A DNA stretch of 64,000 nucleotides from Monarcha castaneiventris obscurior (lineage: Eukaryota; Chordata; Aves; Passeriformes; Monarchidae), in NCBI GenBank assembly GCA_026261815.1, contig JAMPIT010000230.1, positions 6,571,001 to 6,635,000 of the forward strand, given 5' to 3'. Under the pieces are notes generated by a model. The model was given only the letters and a program-made list of their open reading frames with translations, had not been told where the DNA came from and ran no database searches. How positions within the stretch are numbered: position 1 is the stretch's first letter; each line of letters opens with the position of its first letter. Positions 27,485-42,437 of the stretch are shown piece after piece. Position numbers and translations under genes: made by a program.

Positions 27485-29699
27485 ACACATTTTGTTTTCT
27501 GAGAGGAAGAACGGCGTGATGAGATGCGCATCTCCAATGTATCCTAATTATGTACTGAAGGAACCTTTTAAAAGACACTTTAAAAAGCTATCAAAGAACC
27601 ACTGAAGTCATGAGACAGGATATTTTCTATCAAAATAAATAAATGCTGGGAAGAATATTAGTTGGAGGAATATTCTATTGTATGAGTTAGCCATACAGTT
27701 TATTTTCTAAAGTATTTTCAGACTTCTGCTTCCCAAATCTTTAGATGTAACACTTCTTTACTGACAATTCAGTGAGAGAAAACCTTAATGTTCAATGCCT
27801 ACTATGTTGCAGATGAAAAGTGCAGCATGCAGAAATATAAATATTAATTTGCAGAAACTATGTGGATTTGCTGAAACATTTTTAATGCAGGAGCTGCGTG
27901 TTAGGCATTGGTAAATGAGAACTGAATCCATAATGGCTAGTAAAGGCTCATTTCAAGAAGTACCCTCTAATGAATGCAATAAAAGAAAGCTCCTCACAGA
28001 ACAATGAGATATTAATGTGGCCTAATTTATTTAGCTCCATTCCATTTGTCTGAAATGACAGACTCTTCTCATCAATGTCTTTTCAAATCACACCTTCTAA
28101 TTAATTTAGCTTCTTATTAGTCTTTATTTAGAGAATTGTTCATTTTGAGGCAAGCTTCCTGTGTATGTGTGGGAGGAACAGGGAGTTCAAACATTCAAAT
28201 TACCTTTCTCCCTTTCATACAAAAGCCTAATTCAGAGTCTAGGTGCTTCACATACAATCTGACCATCTGCAATTCTGGGTCTCTGAGAAAGAAAGTGGTT
28301 TCATTTATTGTTCAAAATAGTTCTCTTCTATATAGTGATCCAAAGGAAGCAATTTAAATGCAACAAGTTTAATTAGCAAAATATTCTACTGCAATCCTAG
28401 TTTTAACACAGTAATTACTTCTGCTCTGATATTACATCTATGCTCCAAAAGGAGAACTACATCAGATGAGCAGAAAATAAGGATAAGCATTAATTTGCAA
28501 ACGTCCATTACTTTCTGTGCTACTTCACAGAGCTAAAAGACTACAAATGGGAACTACTGGCCCAGCTGTTCACTAAACACAAATAATGGCACAAAAGAAA
28601 ATAAACCAAACCAGGATGCAGAAAAAGGGCATTATTAGCCCTCACTGTTAAATACAAATACCTCATTGAAATTAGCCAACTTTTTCTTTCTTCGCTTTTC
28701 CAATCCTCCTGTCACTTACAACTGCCAAATTAAGTTAATCCAAATTAAAACCCTACATCTGAATCTAATTTTGCCATTGGAAACTAGGTTTAATTTGGAA
28801 ACCACATAGACAGATATAGTTTGTGTTTTTGACATGTAATGTGAAAAGAAGCCTAACAGCAGATTAAAATATTCATCTCTGTTTAAAAACCTGTTGCAGT
28901 TGAAAATAAGCAAAGTATATAAATATCAGTCAACTTGTAAAAGGTTTTGATTCAGAAAGGAACAGAAGAACATTTCAGTGTTTAGGAACAAGATTGTTCG
29001 AAATGAAACATAACCTGAAACAGCCAGCTCTATTTTGGAATACCACCATTACTGGCTACAAACTATTAGGACAAAATCTATGTTTACATAAACAACTACT
29101 ATTCCATGTCCTTTTTTTAGAGATAAAAATAATTCAATTCTTATTTTAGAGTCCAGAAAAGCATATATATGCAGCAAAAATTAACCATTTTTTGTATTAA
29201 GTATCATTTAAGGATATCTCTGTAGATGCAAAAGCTAATTCACTCACAAACTCTACAAGAGACAAAACCATTTTCCTAAACTCTGAGTTTTCAGAAACCT
29301 TTAGCCTACTTCCTTTGAATAGAACAAAACCCATTTAAATTCTAAAATTAACAATTAGCACGAGCCTGAACTGCATTATACAATCTACCCAAAAACACTG
29401 GGACTGCTTAGGGAGAAACTGCAAGTTACTTTGGCTTTTGTACTTGAAATATGGGCATAATAAGCTTTGGAGAGGCTGCAACCACAAATAGTGCTCGGCT
29501 CTGCTAAATGCAGCACGAGGAGAGAGGAGCGAGAGCAGAATGCCCCAAGGAGTGGTTGGCAAATACCAGCTCTAAAATACAGAGGATCTTTGTGCCGGGG
29601 ATTACAGTTGGACTGGAGTCGTGCAAATAATACATTCCATAGTTCAGCTGCTTTTTCTAAAAAAGTAGGAATTTTCCGAGATTCTTCTGTTTGTCTGGG

Positions 29700-29790
29700 G
29701 CTTTTTTCTTTTTTTTTTCTTTTTTGGTTGGGGTTGTTTTTTTTGTTTGGTTTTGGGTGTATTTTGGCTTCTTAAAAATTTTTTTAAAAA
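29700..29790. repeat. T/G-rich low-complexity tract
   Basis: Runs of 6-9 T are interrupted by GG and GGG (such as ggttggggttg and gtttggttttggg), then a short A/T run. This is a simple-sequence expansion with no coding meaning. Similar T/G tracts are familiar from songbird genomes, in my recollection. Confidence 0.7.
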
Positions 29791-31351
29791 ACAAGGTTTC
29801 TGTGGCAAGTTATAAGACCTAAAAAATTAAACTGAGGACGGGCATTCAGTTTCCAGGGTGTCTTTTAAATAAACTTGCTTACAATTACACAGATTTCAAG
29901 GGAAGAAAAGGCAAGGGAGAGCCATTTTACCAAGAAAAAATTGTCAGAGGTGCCCCTCTTTATCTTTCAAGACACCTAAATGGCAGACATGGGATCAGAA
30001 ACGGCTGAAGTCCACCACAAAGCTAATTTTTATTTAAAAAGAGATTAAATTCAATTACAGCTAATATTTTAAATGTCCAGCTTAGTCTGCCATGAACTCT
30101 CCCAGTTACACTGGTATTTAGAGCAAGTCAGTACATGGTGCATCTTTCTGGACCCTGTCATGCACCCAGTTGGCCTCAAACAGTGAGAGAAATGCCCAAA
30201 GCTGGGCATAAAGCAAAAAAGAAAGTGGAAAAGCTCCCAGAATTTTCAGTAAATGTATCAGAGCAGAGGAAGTTCAAAGCATGAGTGATGTTTTAATAAC
30301 ACCATGCTCTGTATGCCTATATCTGCTGAGAGTGTGTTCATACTGAACTTGCATTAAAGTTGTGTTAGGAGAGGGAACGTAACATGCAAAGGACATCTGC
30401 ACTTTACACAAGCCCAGAATGAGAGAAGGTTGAGACTGATCAATATGGACATATGTTTGCTATTAAAGTGTTATCATTTGCTGTCAGCAAAAAGTAGAAA
30501 TCTCCATAATAATATCTTAAAAGTTATACTTAGAACTGGAAAAACCAGCATTAACAGCAGGCTCATGTTGGCTTTTAGAACGCCGCTACATTTGTTTTCA
30601 AAGAAGAGATTAAAACAGAAGAATTATACACCCATATACCCAAGGAAACAGTGAAATCCTTCTTTATCCACTTGGCTATTTTGCTGATAGCTTCAATATT
30701 TGAGAAGAAATATAAACATAAACTTTTACAAGCTTTTACTTAAAATCTTGAATTTTGACTAATATTTATATATTAAAGAGTTAGATGCTAAGATTAAAAG
30801 ACACAAATTTACTGTAACTCAGGTGCCCAGTAAGACCTCAAATAGTGTCAGACGTCTTTTATTAGAGACAACACCCTGGAGCATGATGTATGTATTTTCA
30901 CTGAATATTTATCAACTTCTAGTGAAAAAATTACAACTGATAGATTAAACCATGAGCAAGTCAAAACACAAGTTCTGGAAAGCTGATTGTTGAGAGAGGT
31001 TTAAAAGAAAATTGAAAACACCCATCATTATTCATTATTGTTGCCCATTTGTCATGAATTAGTGCATATTTATGACCTCCATTAACTACTGAGGAAGAAC
31101 CACGTTACATTCATGATTGACATCCAGGTACTGAATTATGTAAATGGAGACCACAAAAACCCATAGTCTGAAATAGTTTTGAAGAGTTGATTGCGCCAGT
31201 ATGTTCACTTGGTAAAGGAGACAGGCATCAAGTGCTTAAGAGATACTAAAAAAATCTTTGGAAACTTGTGCTAAGTGACAACCTTCACCTTGAAGGCAAC
31301 ACTATTTGTTGGCAGCTAATTCATTAAATTCTTTTTAGGCAGTGTTTCCTC

Positions 31352-31369
31352 AAAAAAAAAAAAAAAAAA
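31352..31369. repeat. Poly(A) run, 18 bases
   Basis: An uninterrupted run of 18 A. No transposon body is recognisable next to it and no target duplication was seen, so I treat it as a mononucleotide microsatellite. Confidence 0.8.
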
Positions 31370-33902
31370 TCTGTGTATAATAAGCTGTCCTTGGCAAAAG
31401 AAACATATCACATCCTGGAACCACTATGTATGTCTAATCTGGTGACTGAAACTAAGATGTATCCAAGACATGACACAGTTTTAAAAAATGCCAGCAAAAA
31501 AAAAGAATGAGTTCTTGTTGAGTGTCTTTTGCTACTGAGCAAAGGTGTGAAGGCTGGTAGAGATACTGGAGTTTGTCTGCAGGCAGCTGAAAGCTTGATA
31601 TATGTAAATTAAAAGATTGTGCTGTGCAGTACTTAATTATTTAGATCTACATGCAGTGAAATTTTCACATGGCGCTGACAAGTGACCTTTGCAAAGGAGC
31701 CTTCGAGCAGATGCTTTGAAGCACCTGGTTCTTCTGCTCTTCAAACTTCCTGCAGCAGCCAGAAAGGAAGCAGCTCTCCAGTGTCAGTACTCACATACAT
31801 GGGCCAACCAATGCTTCAGCTTCCTTGCACGAATTACCTGACAATTGTTAAAAAATTAAAGTAGAGCTTTGTAGAAAACTCAAGTTTTGCCCCATACTGT
31901 AGTCATTGTGTTTGGTTCCTTTGTTGTTATGTAAAAAAGAAAGACCCAGTGGCATGTCAGATGGCAACTTTTGCCAGCTTGGATTGCATCATTTGTGCTC
32001 TTGCACTTTACCAAAGAACCTACTATAATGTTTCTGCAGAGTTTTCAATGGGCATCATTCTTCAGCAACTTAACCTTTTGTAAGAAAAGAATCCTTTCTT
32101 CTCACTGAATATGGACACCACTTCACTCTCCTCCCCCAGATAGTGGTTTAAGGTGCTATAAAGTTCAGGCCTAATAAAAAGGTTGGTGATACAACCCACA
32201 ATTAGAGCCTGAACTGCCTACTGGAGAGATTAAATCCTTTTCCAATGGGAAGCACAATATTTGCATCTCAAAAGTCTCATGATACTGAACTTCAAGGTCA
32301 CAGATGTTAAATGTTTAGGAAGTATGAAGGAGATTGTTACAGTATTTTACTCTTCTCTCCCTGCTGTTTCCCACAGTGTGGAGTGTATTTTCAAAATCCC
32401 TTTTCAAAAATTAAAAAGAAAGATTAAATGTTACTGTTCCTTGAAGAGGACATTGAGTTGTATGCCAGGAGGCTTATTTCAAAAGATACAGTCCACAAAT
32501 CCACATTCAACATTTACAAGTAAGGTCTTCAGCAAACAACATAGTCTTAATATTCCATCTATTAAGAATAAAATTCATAATTTATACCTACGCTTTTATA
32601 TTCAATTTGCAAGTAAGGTAGAGATCATACAGACAGAGCAGCAGTGGCTTCTGCAGCATCATTTCTCATACAATGTTTTGAAAATGTGAGTCCAATGCTT
32701 CCAACAGCAAATCCTGCAGTGGTTGAGCAGAAAAGCTGCTGTTTGCAATCAGGGGGAGCTGCACTGCAGCCCTGCAGTGCTCTGCAGAGAGCAGCCTTCT
32801 GAGGGGCAACCTCCCCCTGCTCAACTTTTAAAACCTTTTTGTCATTTTATTTTTCTTATCTTCGCAGTCCTTGGTTGTTTTCCTCAGTGGTCCTCAGCTA
32901 TGTCCGTTTCGGAGCAGTAATAGTGGCATCTAGTGGACAGGGATCAGTCCTGGAGCACACGGACTGCTCACCTTCCGAATTCACTGCTTCCAGATCCATC
33001 TGGCATCACCCAAATACAGAGCTCTGCAGTTCCAGCCACCCTCAACCCACACTGGCCTTCCCTATCCTAAAGGCTGAAAGGCATGGGGAAGATTTTAAGG
33101 CAGCTATTTAAAATTAATAAATACAATTTTAAAATAAAAGGCCACAATATTTGTTTCTAGAAGTAAAGCATTATAAAGACAAGTAAGGAAAGTGCATGTA
33201 GACTGTTTAACAAGAGTTCGTGGTGGCACTGTGCTTTTGCTACTCTTTGAGGCACAAAACATTCTGCAACAGAAGTAAATTCTCAACTTTAAGTAAAATA
33301 CAGAGCATATTTTCACAGGTTTATTTTGTAAATATAATAGAAACACTATAAGATGCAGAAAACAATGAAGTAGGACACTCTAAATACATGATTGTTTTTA
33401 TCCAACAAAAAAAATTGCCATGCAGTGGATAACTAACAGTCCAGAAAATTCACTCTTCCTCAGCTACTAAATAAACTGCTTCCTGGAAGGCAAAGGTAAC
33501 TTTAAAAAAATTCTGCTGCAATCCAGATCACCTAACAGTCCTATAAAAGAACTCTAACAAGATTTAATACCTTTTCTCACCTTTCTGGACACATATATTT
33601 AAGGAGAAAGATGGATAGCTGGTCTACTTTAAAAAAAATCCCCAAACCTAAAACACCTGAATATTTCTGCTGATTGAAAGAATCGGGTAGGATGTTAGTG
33701 ATTATGAAAGTGCTCATATTAAAAGATAAAAGCTAACATTAACAGCAGCATTAGTTAGCTGTTGTGCAAATACTGTGATAGGGCTGGGATTTGCAAAGCT
33801 CCAAATCATTCTGAGACATGAATAGTTCCTCTGGGTATTACAGTCCCCTTATCTCAAGGAGTAATTCTGAGAGCAAGTTCTGGAGGACTCAGTCCTTCCT
33901 TT

Positions 33903-33935
<33 letters not shown>

Positions 33936-33939
33936 TATA
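33903..33939. repeat. Poly(A) run joined to an (AT)n microsatellite
   Basis: About 17 A are followed directly by ten AT units. A compound simple repeat like this is likely to vary in length between individuals. Confidence 0.85.
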
Positions 33940-35043
33940 ATCTTCAACGGAAGGGAAATATAATTTCAGTAACTATTTCTATGTTAACCTGCTAATTTAA
34001 GTGGTGGATTGTACAGTCCTAAAGCATTATGCACACTTAGAGATTTTTTTTAAGTTACAACAGAAATATGTAAATTGTAGAGAAAGTAACTAAAAAATCC
34101 TCAGTACAGCAAAAGGAGGGAAGGAAAGAATTGTGAAAAAGTGAGTTACAGGCTAACAAAGCAAGAGGAGAACAGGCTCACCATGAAAGAAGCGCTGCCT
34201 GCTTCCAAAAAGCCCCTAAGTTATTCAGCTAAGAGAATGAAAGGTCCAGATTTCAATGCCTACTTTATGTGATTCAGAGCACAGAAATGAAGCTCAGCCT
34301 TAACAGGTCATACTTAGGCCTTGCAAACATCGAAATAATGGCCATGCCTTGGGAGGAGAGGGCAGGAGGGACTTAAAGGAAAGGAAAAAGTAGAGATGAA
34401 AAGAAAGCAAGTCTTAGCATTTTGCTGCTAGAGCTAATGTTCAAATTGAATAATGCTTCAATAACTTGGTACTTCTTAGAGAGCCAAACTTGAACTTTCC
34501 ACAGCTTAGGTAACTACGTGGCACGGAAGTTATGTTTTTGGCTCCATAATGAGGATAATGAAGGATCAAAAAACAATGACTGAATCAACATCTTCCACAT
34601 CCAGATAGCCACTACAGTCTGTAAGCCACAGGAACCATCTGCCTCTAATTTTGATCAGAGGCAAATCCAGAAAATCTCTGAGAAAAAAGCCCAAGAACTT
34701 CTAACTGTAATATGTTGAGAAGGCTTTTCTAAGCAAAACTATGGCTTCAGTAGTAGCTGAGGTGCTTCTAAGAAAAAAGAGCCTGCAATCAAAATCCTCT
34801 GAGCAGCAACTCCCTTTCTGGTCGATACTGGTAGTAAAGAGAAAAGGGAGGAAAGATTTAAACATATACATCCTCCTCCAAGAGGATAAATACTTTAAAT
34901 TCAAGAATAATTATTAATAGGCTTATAATAAAGCTATCTCTTCCTTTATCATGTTTAGCCACTGGACTGCAAGGTTAACATGTAGGTTTATACCATACAT
35001 TGCTGTCTTAATACTGAGAAATCTAAGCCATATGCCACCCCCT

Positions 35044-35147
35044 ATTTAGAAAAAGCTTTTTTTTTCCTGCAAAAAAGACAGAATACCATGTCAAATTTAG
35101 ATAAAGCTTTTTTTTTCCTGCAAAAAAGACAGAATACCATGTCAAAT
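35044..35147. repeat. Tandem duplication of a 51-bp unit
   Basis: Two head-to-tail copies (35044-35094 and 35095-35145, plus two more matching bases) differ at one position (A at 35051, T at 35102). Each has a T9 run followed by CCTGCAAAAAAGACAG. The near identity implies a recent event or an allele-level duplication. No gene is involved. Confidence 0.95.
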
Positions 35148-38100
35148 TCTGACCACATCATTAAAGGAAAGATATGAATAAACTAGAGAAGTTCAGAGAA
35201 AAATGAAATAAAGGAGGCAGTCACATAGAGCCTTAAGCATGGAACTACCTGATTCTTTACAAGAAACACTAAACGTTTATGCAACCTGGTTGATTAATTA
35301 TTTATGACATTATTGGGAGAAATGGAGTGAAAAGACATAAATGAACATTCTGAATCAGAACAAGTATCAAGCAGAGAGAAACCATTCTGGAGCTGTTCAG
35401 TTCCCTCCTGGAAGAGTAATGGAGCTCCTATTGCTTGCACTGTTTAAAATTAAGCCAGAGCAACAAGGAATGATGAAACATGAACGATTCTTTTTTTTAG
35501 TCAATATGCATTTATGAACAGAGGTTACTGGAGGGACTAAGAATTTATTTATGGAATCAATGAGATGCAAATATACTAATGCTTATTTATGTACACTAAT
35601 TTTCCAAGTATCACTGAGATGTACTTCAGTCACTTCAAGGATCCCCATTACATTTTCGGTTGGTGCCAAGAACCACTTTGGTGCTGGCAATGTCTTCACT
35701 GTGCCATCAGACTGTAGCTGCTCTTGCATCTGTATTCCCAAGGCAAAGATAACTCTGCAAGGAAACATGTTCAGCAAAATGCATTTCTGCATTAATTTTA
35801 ATTTTGTATTAAAAACAAAGTAGTGAAAGTTTTAACTTATCCTGTGTAAGTGCCAAAAGCTTATATTTAAGAGTTAGTTATTTGTTTGCAGGAGACAATA
35901 TTCTCATGAAAGCATGACTAATGACCATTCCATTCATATTCACCAGCTGCAGTGCCTAATAGAGCAAACTGGGTTTATTTCTGTCCTTTGCCAAACTAGA
36001 AACTTTCTAGATCTTTGCAGGACAATATTTATTGAGACAGCAGATTGCTTTTGTAATCTGAGTTACTGAATTTATTCCTAAATGGAACTGACTTCAGACG
36101 TGCATGGAATTATAGTAATAAAGATCTCCATCTTGTTCCCTAGCTACAAAGTACTAAAAAAAAATACAGAAAATTATGTTTTGTGAACCTGAAAATATCA
36201 GCAGAAAATATACGTGCAATCTTTTAGGGAGAGGAGGGGAAAACCTTATAAACACGGATCACTTCAGAGTGCTGCACCCTGTGGCCTGATTAAAACTGTT
36301 CAGAGCTACCTCAGAAATCTCTACACCTTGCTCAAGTCTGAACTATGCCTACAGAAGCCACAGCACATCAGACTGCCCCTGGCAGTTTAGGCATGGACAC
36401 TGGAACAGCCAAGAACCTCACTCAAACTTTAACATCAGGATGCCAACAGTTTGTGCTGAACAGTTTGAAGAACACGAAAAATCTGACAGTTTTCAAGCAA
36501 ACTATGCTTTCAAATCGCTAAATACGATGTTACATACCTTGGTCCACCTATCAGAAGCTGCATCCAGAAAAGTGATTTCTGTTACAACTAATTAGAGGTC
36601 CTGACACAGCTTTCCCCCCACTGTGTGAGAGACCTGGAGCACTGCCTGCAGCTTTGCTAATGGCAACAGGTGAAGGGCAGGAGATGTTACAGTCCTCCTT
36701 GCTCGATTCAAACCCCAGTGTTCAGCCTGAGATGATGTGAGGGCAAAAGCACAAAGAAGGTTTGGGGATATATGAACATAACAGCAGTAAGTGGGAACCA
36801 GGAGCTGATGTCATTCAGTATGCAGCATTGGTAAGGTCAGTCCGGCAATACAGAGTTCTGGAGTCCAAATCTGAAGATGAATGATAAATTTTGGAAAGGG
36901 CATTGAAAGAAGCAAAGGAGATTATTTATGGGCTGGAAAAAGCCCTACAGTGAAATGCTTTTTCCAGCATAGAAGTCTTCAGCACAGCAGATGATCTTTT
37001 GTCTCTCTAAGTAAGCCTGCAGACAGATGGAACAGAGATCGGAACAGGGCTGGGAGCAGTTTCAGAAGTATTTATTCTCCTCAATTTTGTGTGCTACTAT
37101 TCAAACAACTTTTAAGACCTGCAGCATCTGAAATTATAAGAATGGATCTGAAAAGCAAGACTTCTCTTGCTTTTATAACGGGTATAGAGACCCCTCAATA
37201 TATGTGATATGTACAACCCCAAATTGCTTCCCATTTTACTCACAGAATACATACAACTCACATTAGATACTTAACATTTGTACATACTTATAAGTTGTAA
37301 TGGGCTTTTTAGAATACTGCATACAATTAAAAGCCATTCTTTAACTGGAGTTTGGAGGCTGGATTAAAGCTGCTCACACCCTTAGAATATCCTGCAATTG
37401 GAGTGGTTAAGTACAGATTTTGTATACTCAGCACATATACTTAAAAGAAAATAGAATAAATAAAAATAATTTTGAACAAAATATTCACACTACAAAAGGA
37501 TGAAATAACCATTCATCAAAGACGCAAAATAAAAAACTTGAAAGCCAGGACTTTAGAATCAGCAAAATAACCCACTGACATAATGTTTTACTAATGAGCA
37601 TCAAACTGTATCTTTCTAAATGTCGTCCTGATACCATATTGCTTATGAAGTGCCATATTCTTGACTGGAATAACAAAACCACACAGGAAATATTAACTCT
37701 GTTTGTTGTTGCTTCCTCCACTCCAGCAGAATGCTCTTCCAGCAGAAGCCATCACTGGTTTTTAGTATGTCTTGACAGATCTAACAGAAAGGGGTTGCAG
37801 TCCTACGTGAAGGAAAATGCCTCTACCCAAAATCTACTATTCTGAAGCTTCTGCTGCATTACTGACAATAACCACACACATTTAAATAATACTGCTGAAC
37901 TTAAGATACTTGTTAGATGGATAACTATTCACCCAGATCTCTGCACACAGATGACTTTGTTTCACTCCAGGCAGTGCTTTGCCGTTCTCCACTTACCCAA
38001 CAACCAGCCCAGCCTACGCTCCTGTTCTGGCCAACAGAGAGGTTTGCAAAGGCACAGCAGATCCAGGGAGGTGGTGTGGGCATCACCAGAGACCTCCCCA

Positions 38101-41100
38101 AGGTCAAAAACATAAACAGAACTGCAGACTCACTAATGAAAGCAGAGGGATAAGCCAGTAATTTTTTTAATGGGAAAGGAAACAGATATGCAAATTCTGA
38201 GGAGGGAAGAAGTCAGCAGCTTCTCTCCCTAGTCATATTTCAGCACTAATTTTCCAGTCAATAAAAATGCTTCTGTCATTAAATGTAATTTTGATATACT
38301 GAAACCAGAAAGATTTCCAAGCCATGTACAGATAGAAGCAGATTTAGATCCATCCAGATATTTTTGTTTATTCTATAATAGCATTTTCTCCCAAAGACAT
38401 CAACCAAAATACTCAATGTTTATTTATTAATCCAACTTCTGCATACCTAGTAGCTGCAGTAATTTTACTTTTTAGCTCATGTATTCCTTCAATGTCATTG
38501 AGAACTGGAGCAAGAGACAACTGTTACAAATATTTGCTACTATCTTCAGTGTTTATGAATGTTCAGTGTAGCAACAGGACATCCCATTTCTCTCCCATCT
38601 GGAGCACCACCCTTCCAAATAAAAATGTATATCTCGAAGTCAAGGAACTGCAGTCCATAAAACAACCTGCAAAATTTTAATAAATTCAAGATTTTAATGT
38701 CAGCACCCAAAGTGTTTTGCACGAATTTCATTTGCCGTAAAGTTCATATTCTGCCTAAACCACTGACTGCTGTCATACTTGGTGCAACTTGTTATGGGTG
38801 GAAAGATAAGCAGCAGGGCAGCAAAAAGAGGAGGTTTATCTCTGGCAGCTAATCTCCTCAATCAACAGCACTCAGCTCTGCTTAACAGCCGTTGCCAAGG
38901 AACGGGGACCAGCTTTTCTTATCAGCTTCATAATGTTTCATTGACTATTCAGACTAGAATAGAAAGCTGTGACACTCAGGGTTATAAGCAGCACAAAATG
39001 AAAATGGCATATTATGTGGTATGAAGAAGAGAAATCTTTTAGCCCTCACCTTATCTGGACAGTGACTGTTACTCAAAAGAAAAAAAAAAAAAACCAAAAC
39101 CAAAAAATCATCTATCATTTTCTGCTCTGCTTATTTTAATATCACAAAACAAACAGAAAAATATATCTACATAAATAAGATTACTTTTTTAACGCTGTTG
39201 GCAGGTCCTCAGCTGAGTGGATTCACTGACATTACTGATCCCTCTTATACAGAAAGACAAGGGTTGCATAGATCCCCTATTACATTACTGAAAAGCAAGT
39301 GCTTATTCTAAAGCTACTGCAGCAGCTTCAATGCTTTGATGGACTTCTTCTCACAGGAGCAGGGATGTTCCTCAAACCTTGATAACCATGACCAGAAAAA
39401 GACAATCCATGCAAAACCAGCAACATTTCTGTAACAGTATCACTGCTCTTCACTCTCTTCATCTCTGCACAGATTTTGATTTTCAGACTGAATATTGATA
39501 CTCTTGCTATACTTGAACAGGAATAAAAAGGCCTTTATTGTATCTCTTCTGATTATGAATTTTTAGTATAATAACCTTTCCTGAGTATCTGGTTACTAAA
39601 ATTTAAATCTGAGGCCATCCAGAATCATGATGAATTGTAACTGGCATTGTATTTGCATGTTAGTATCAGCATATACAGAACTATATCATTATCCACCACA
39701 GGAAAAAGTGGTAAATAACTAAAAGAATATGCTTAGACACATTCACTGCATCAGAATGAATCACCTGATGAAGTATGTCCACAATTAGAAAACAAATATG
39801 TTTACCTTTTGTCCATCGCAACAAATGACTAACCATCCTCAAGGCTACATATCCAGTGGGCTATGAGCCCTCATATTTATAGATGTCCAGAAACTGAAAG
39901 GAATCTCCTGGAACAAATTTTAGAGTCATGGAATTCTCTGCTTTTCACACAAAGTTTAGGTATGGACTTAAGACATTCACAAGAATTTGAGGCTGCAAGT
40001 ACTTCTGAAGGATGTCATGTTACCCAGTCTCTTTCTGTACAAGCTCCAGTGCATCCAGTTACTACTGAAGATATGCCTAAATTTCCATTCATTGCAAGCC
40101 TCCTAGGGGCTGCTGGGAATATTTTTATGCTTAAAACCAACTTTTTGCTTAAGCAATTGTCTTTACTGAAGCCTCAGAGTTGAATGGCTCTCTTGCTCTT
40201 CCACAGTTTTAGGAAAAAATGCAAAAATTACAAGCCTTTGCAAAATGCTTCTAGGATCATACCACACCCTTCAGGAAATGTTAAAGTTTTGCTGTAACAC
40301 AGAGCCTGTGGGATGAAGATGTACTGAGGCAGAAGCACACCTTTTTTGGCACTGAAGCTTCCTCTGCAGATGTGATTTCAAAGTACTGACCGTGCTTGGG
40401 TTGAAGTGTTTTGTGTGGTTATGGTACAGTGGGATAGGGCTCTGACCTCTTACATTGAGACTGGGATTGATAAATTCATTTCACAAAGGCATAACTGTTG
40501 TCCTTTCAGTGACAAATAACTTCTGAAATATCCTCCCAAAGCTCACCACACCCATACTAGTAAAACCACCGTTTTATCTAGACAATGTCCTTAGATTATC
40601 TGGTGCAGGTTTATCAATTTCTCTACTCCATCTCCTTCCATTTTTTACTATTAATGAGAACAGAAAGATTTCAAATAAGAGAAAGTATTCTTTCCAATAA
40701 CAAATAAAGGCAGTGTTTCTTTTCATACTAAATGGCCTGATTTTTAGAAAAAAAATGTTTTTAAGTCTGACACTTCAAACGTCATGTATGAAACTGGACA
40801 GGTAATTTAGGGGTGTATTTGTGACACATTTACTCTGAAGATACCACAGAGAAAGAGGAACATGCTGTAGGTGATTTGGCTAAATTAAAATCTAAATCAA
40901 TAAATTGAAGAGATACAGACCTTGATATGAATAAAAGCATGAGGCTGAGATGACTGGATTAACTGTAACAAAAGAACAAACTCAAAAATTCCATGGATTC
41001 TGCCTTAGCTGAGGTGCTTCTATCACATTTCATCCAGTTTGGCTTTTCAGCTAATGAACACTAAGAAGAGGTGTTACACCTTTTTTAAACTTGCTTGACT

Positions 41101-41255
41101 ACAATAATAAAGAGAAGATTCAAGTAGAGAGGTACTGGGTTTTCTTCTATCACTCAAATAAAAACATTTATAAATTTGAATCTATTGCTTTATCATTAAT
41201 TTAATACATTTGAAATTATTATTTTTTTGATAATTTGTTTTTATTTATGTTTAGT

Positions 41256-41277
41256 TTTTGGTGTGAAAACACCAAAA
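41256..41277. repeat. Perfect 9-bp inverted repeat with a GAAA loop
   Basis: TTTTGGTGT and ACACCAAAA flank a GAAA tetraloop on the plus strand. GNRA-type loops stabilise RNA hairpins, but only if this strand is transcribed, and the inferred host gene runs on the other strand. Confidence 0.7.
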
Positions 41278-42437
41278 TATGTTTCCAAATATTTTCTTTA
41301 ACTACACTTCCATGGAGATATATAAAGTGTAGAAAAAAAAAAAAGGCACATCATTAATTTTGGTTCTTCAGACTTCTGCTTTTTGCACTGAGCCAGGGAG
41401 TGATTGTCAAGATCTTGGTCATGGAGAGCTTACAAGCTTCATTGGAAGCAAATGATGGTAGAGACTGAAAGGAGCAGGATGTGTTTCATCTCTTTGGCTC
41501 AGAAGCAAATGCAGCCTGATAGAAGAGAGGCCTCTTCAGCCATGACCGTGCAGTGCCACACAAAAGCTCTGCAGGTGATTGCAAAACTCAAGTTTCAAGT
41601 CCCATCAAGAAGGGGTCCTGTCTCGGGGCCAAGAGATGCTGTAATATAAGGATGGATACATCCTGAAGCTGCTTTTTAAAATATTAGTCCCAGAAAAAGC
41701 AACTAATTCTCTGGCAGTTCATAAAGAGTATCATACCTCAAAAATCCATTTAAATTTCTTTGAATAATGTATAATTGTTCCCTTACTCCTGTAGTGACAT
41801 TCCGTTTGAACAGTCACATCAGGATCCCTAAGGGCCAGGTCTTAAAAGCCAAGCACAGACACTTAAGGAGGAAAGGAATAAAAAATATCAGATAAGCACA
41901 GACATGGAGATCCACATAAAATCACTGTATAAAAATCAGTTGTACAGGTTGTGTCACAGGCAAGTAAATACTAACTGCAAATGCAGATACAGGAAGCATT
42001 TCCATATTCTATCCATGGAAGATGGGTGAACCAAAACCAGGGCAGAGGTCACTGCTATTATTTTGACTTCTGTCCAGTAGGGATTCTGTTCCAAAACTGT
42101 AATTTTAAAATCCCTGTCATGTTGTTTCTGTCCCTTCATGGTTTTGGTATCTGAAGAAGGGGGGAAGGAATTGGCTGAATAGAAACTAAAAGTACTAAAC
42201 AGAGAGTGGAATAAAAATTTTGCAAAATAACTTGGAAAAAGTCTTACTTCATCTCAAGCGTAAAATATTATACTCAAACCCAACAGTAATTACAGAGATA
42301 CACAGTTTTCACACAGATCCATCATCAGACATCATTCAAGCAGAAGCATTAGAAGTGCCCTCTTTCTACCCACAGGCAACGCCTTATGCTAAGCTGCTTC
42401 CATACATTTAAGGAATTGATTTTAACAGCACTCTGGG

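Noticed and set aside
31352..31369. Poly(A) run as the tail of a processed pseudogene
   Set aside because: No coding remnant is recognisable upstream and no flanking target duplication was seen.
32820..32940. Acceptor-like sequence (pyrimidine run ending in CTTCGCAG near 32868)
   Set aside because: It is on the plus strand, antisense to PTPRN2. No clear donor follows and no recognisable peptide is encoded.
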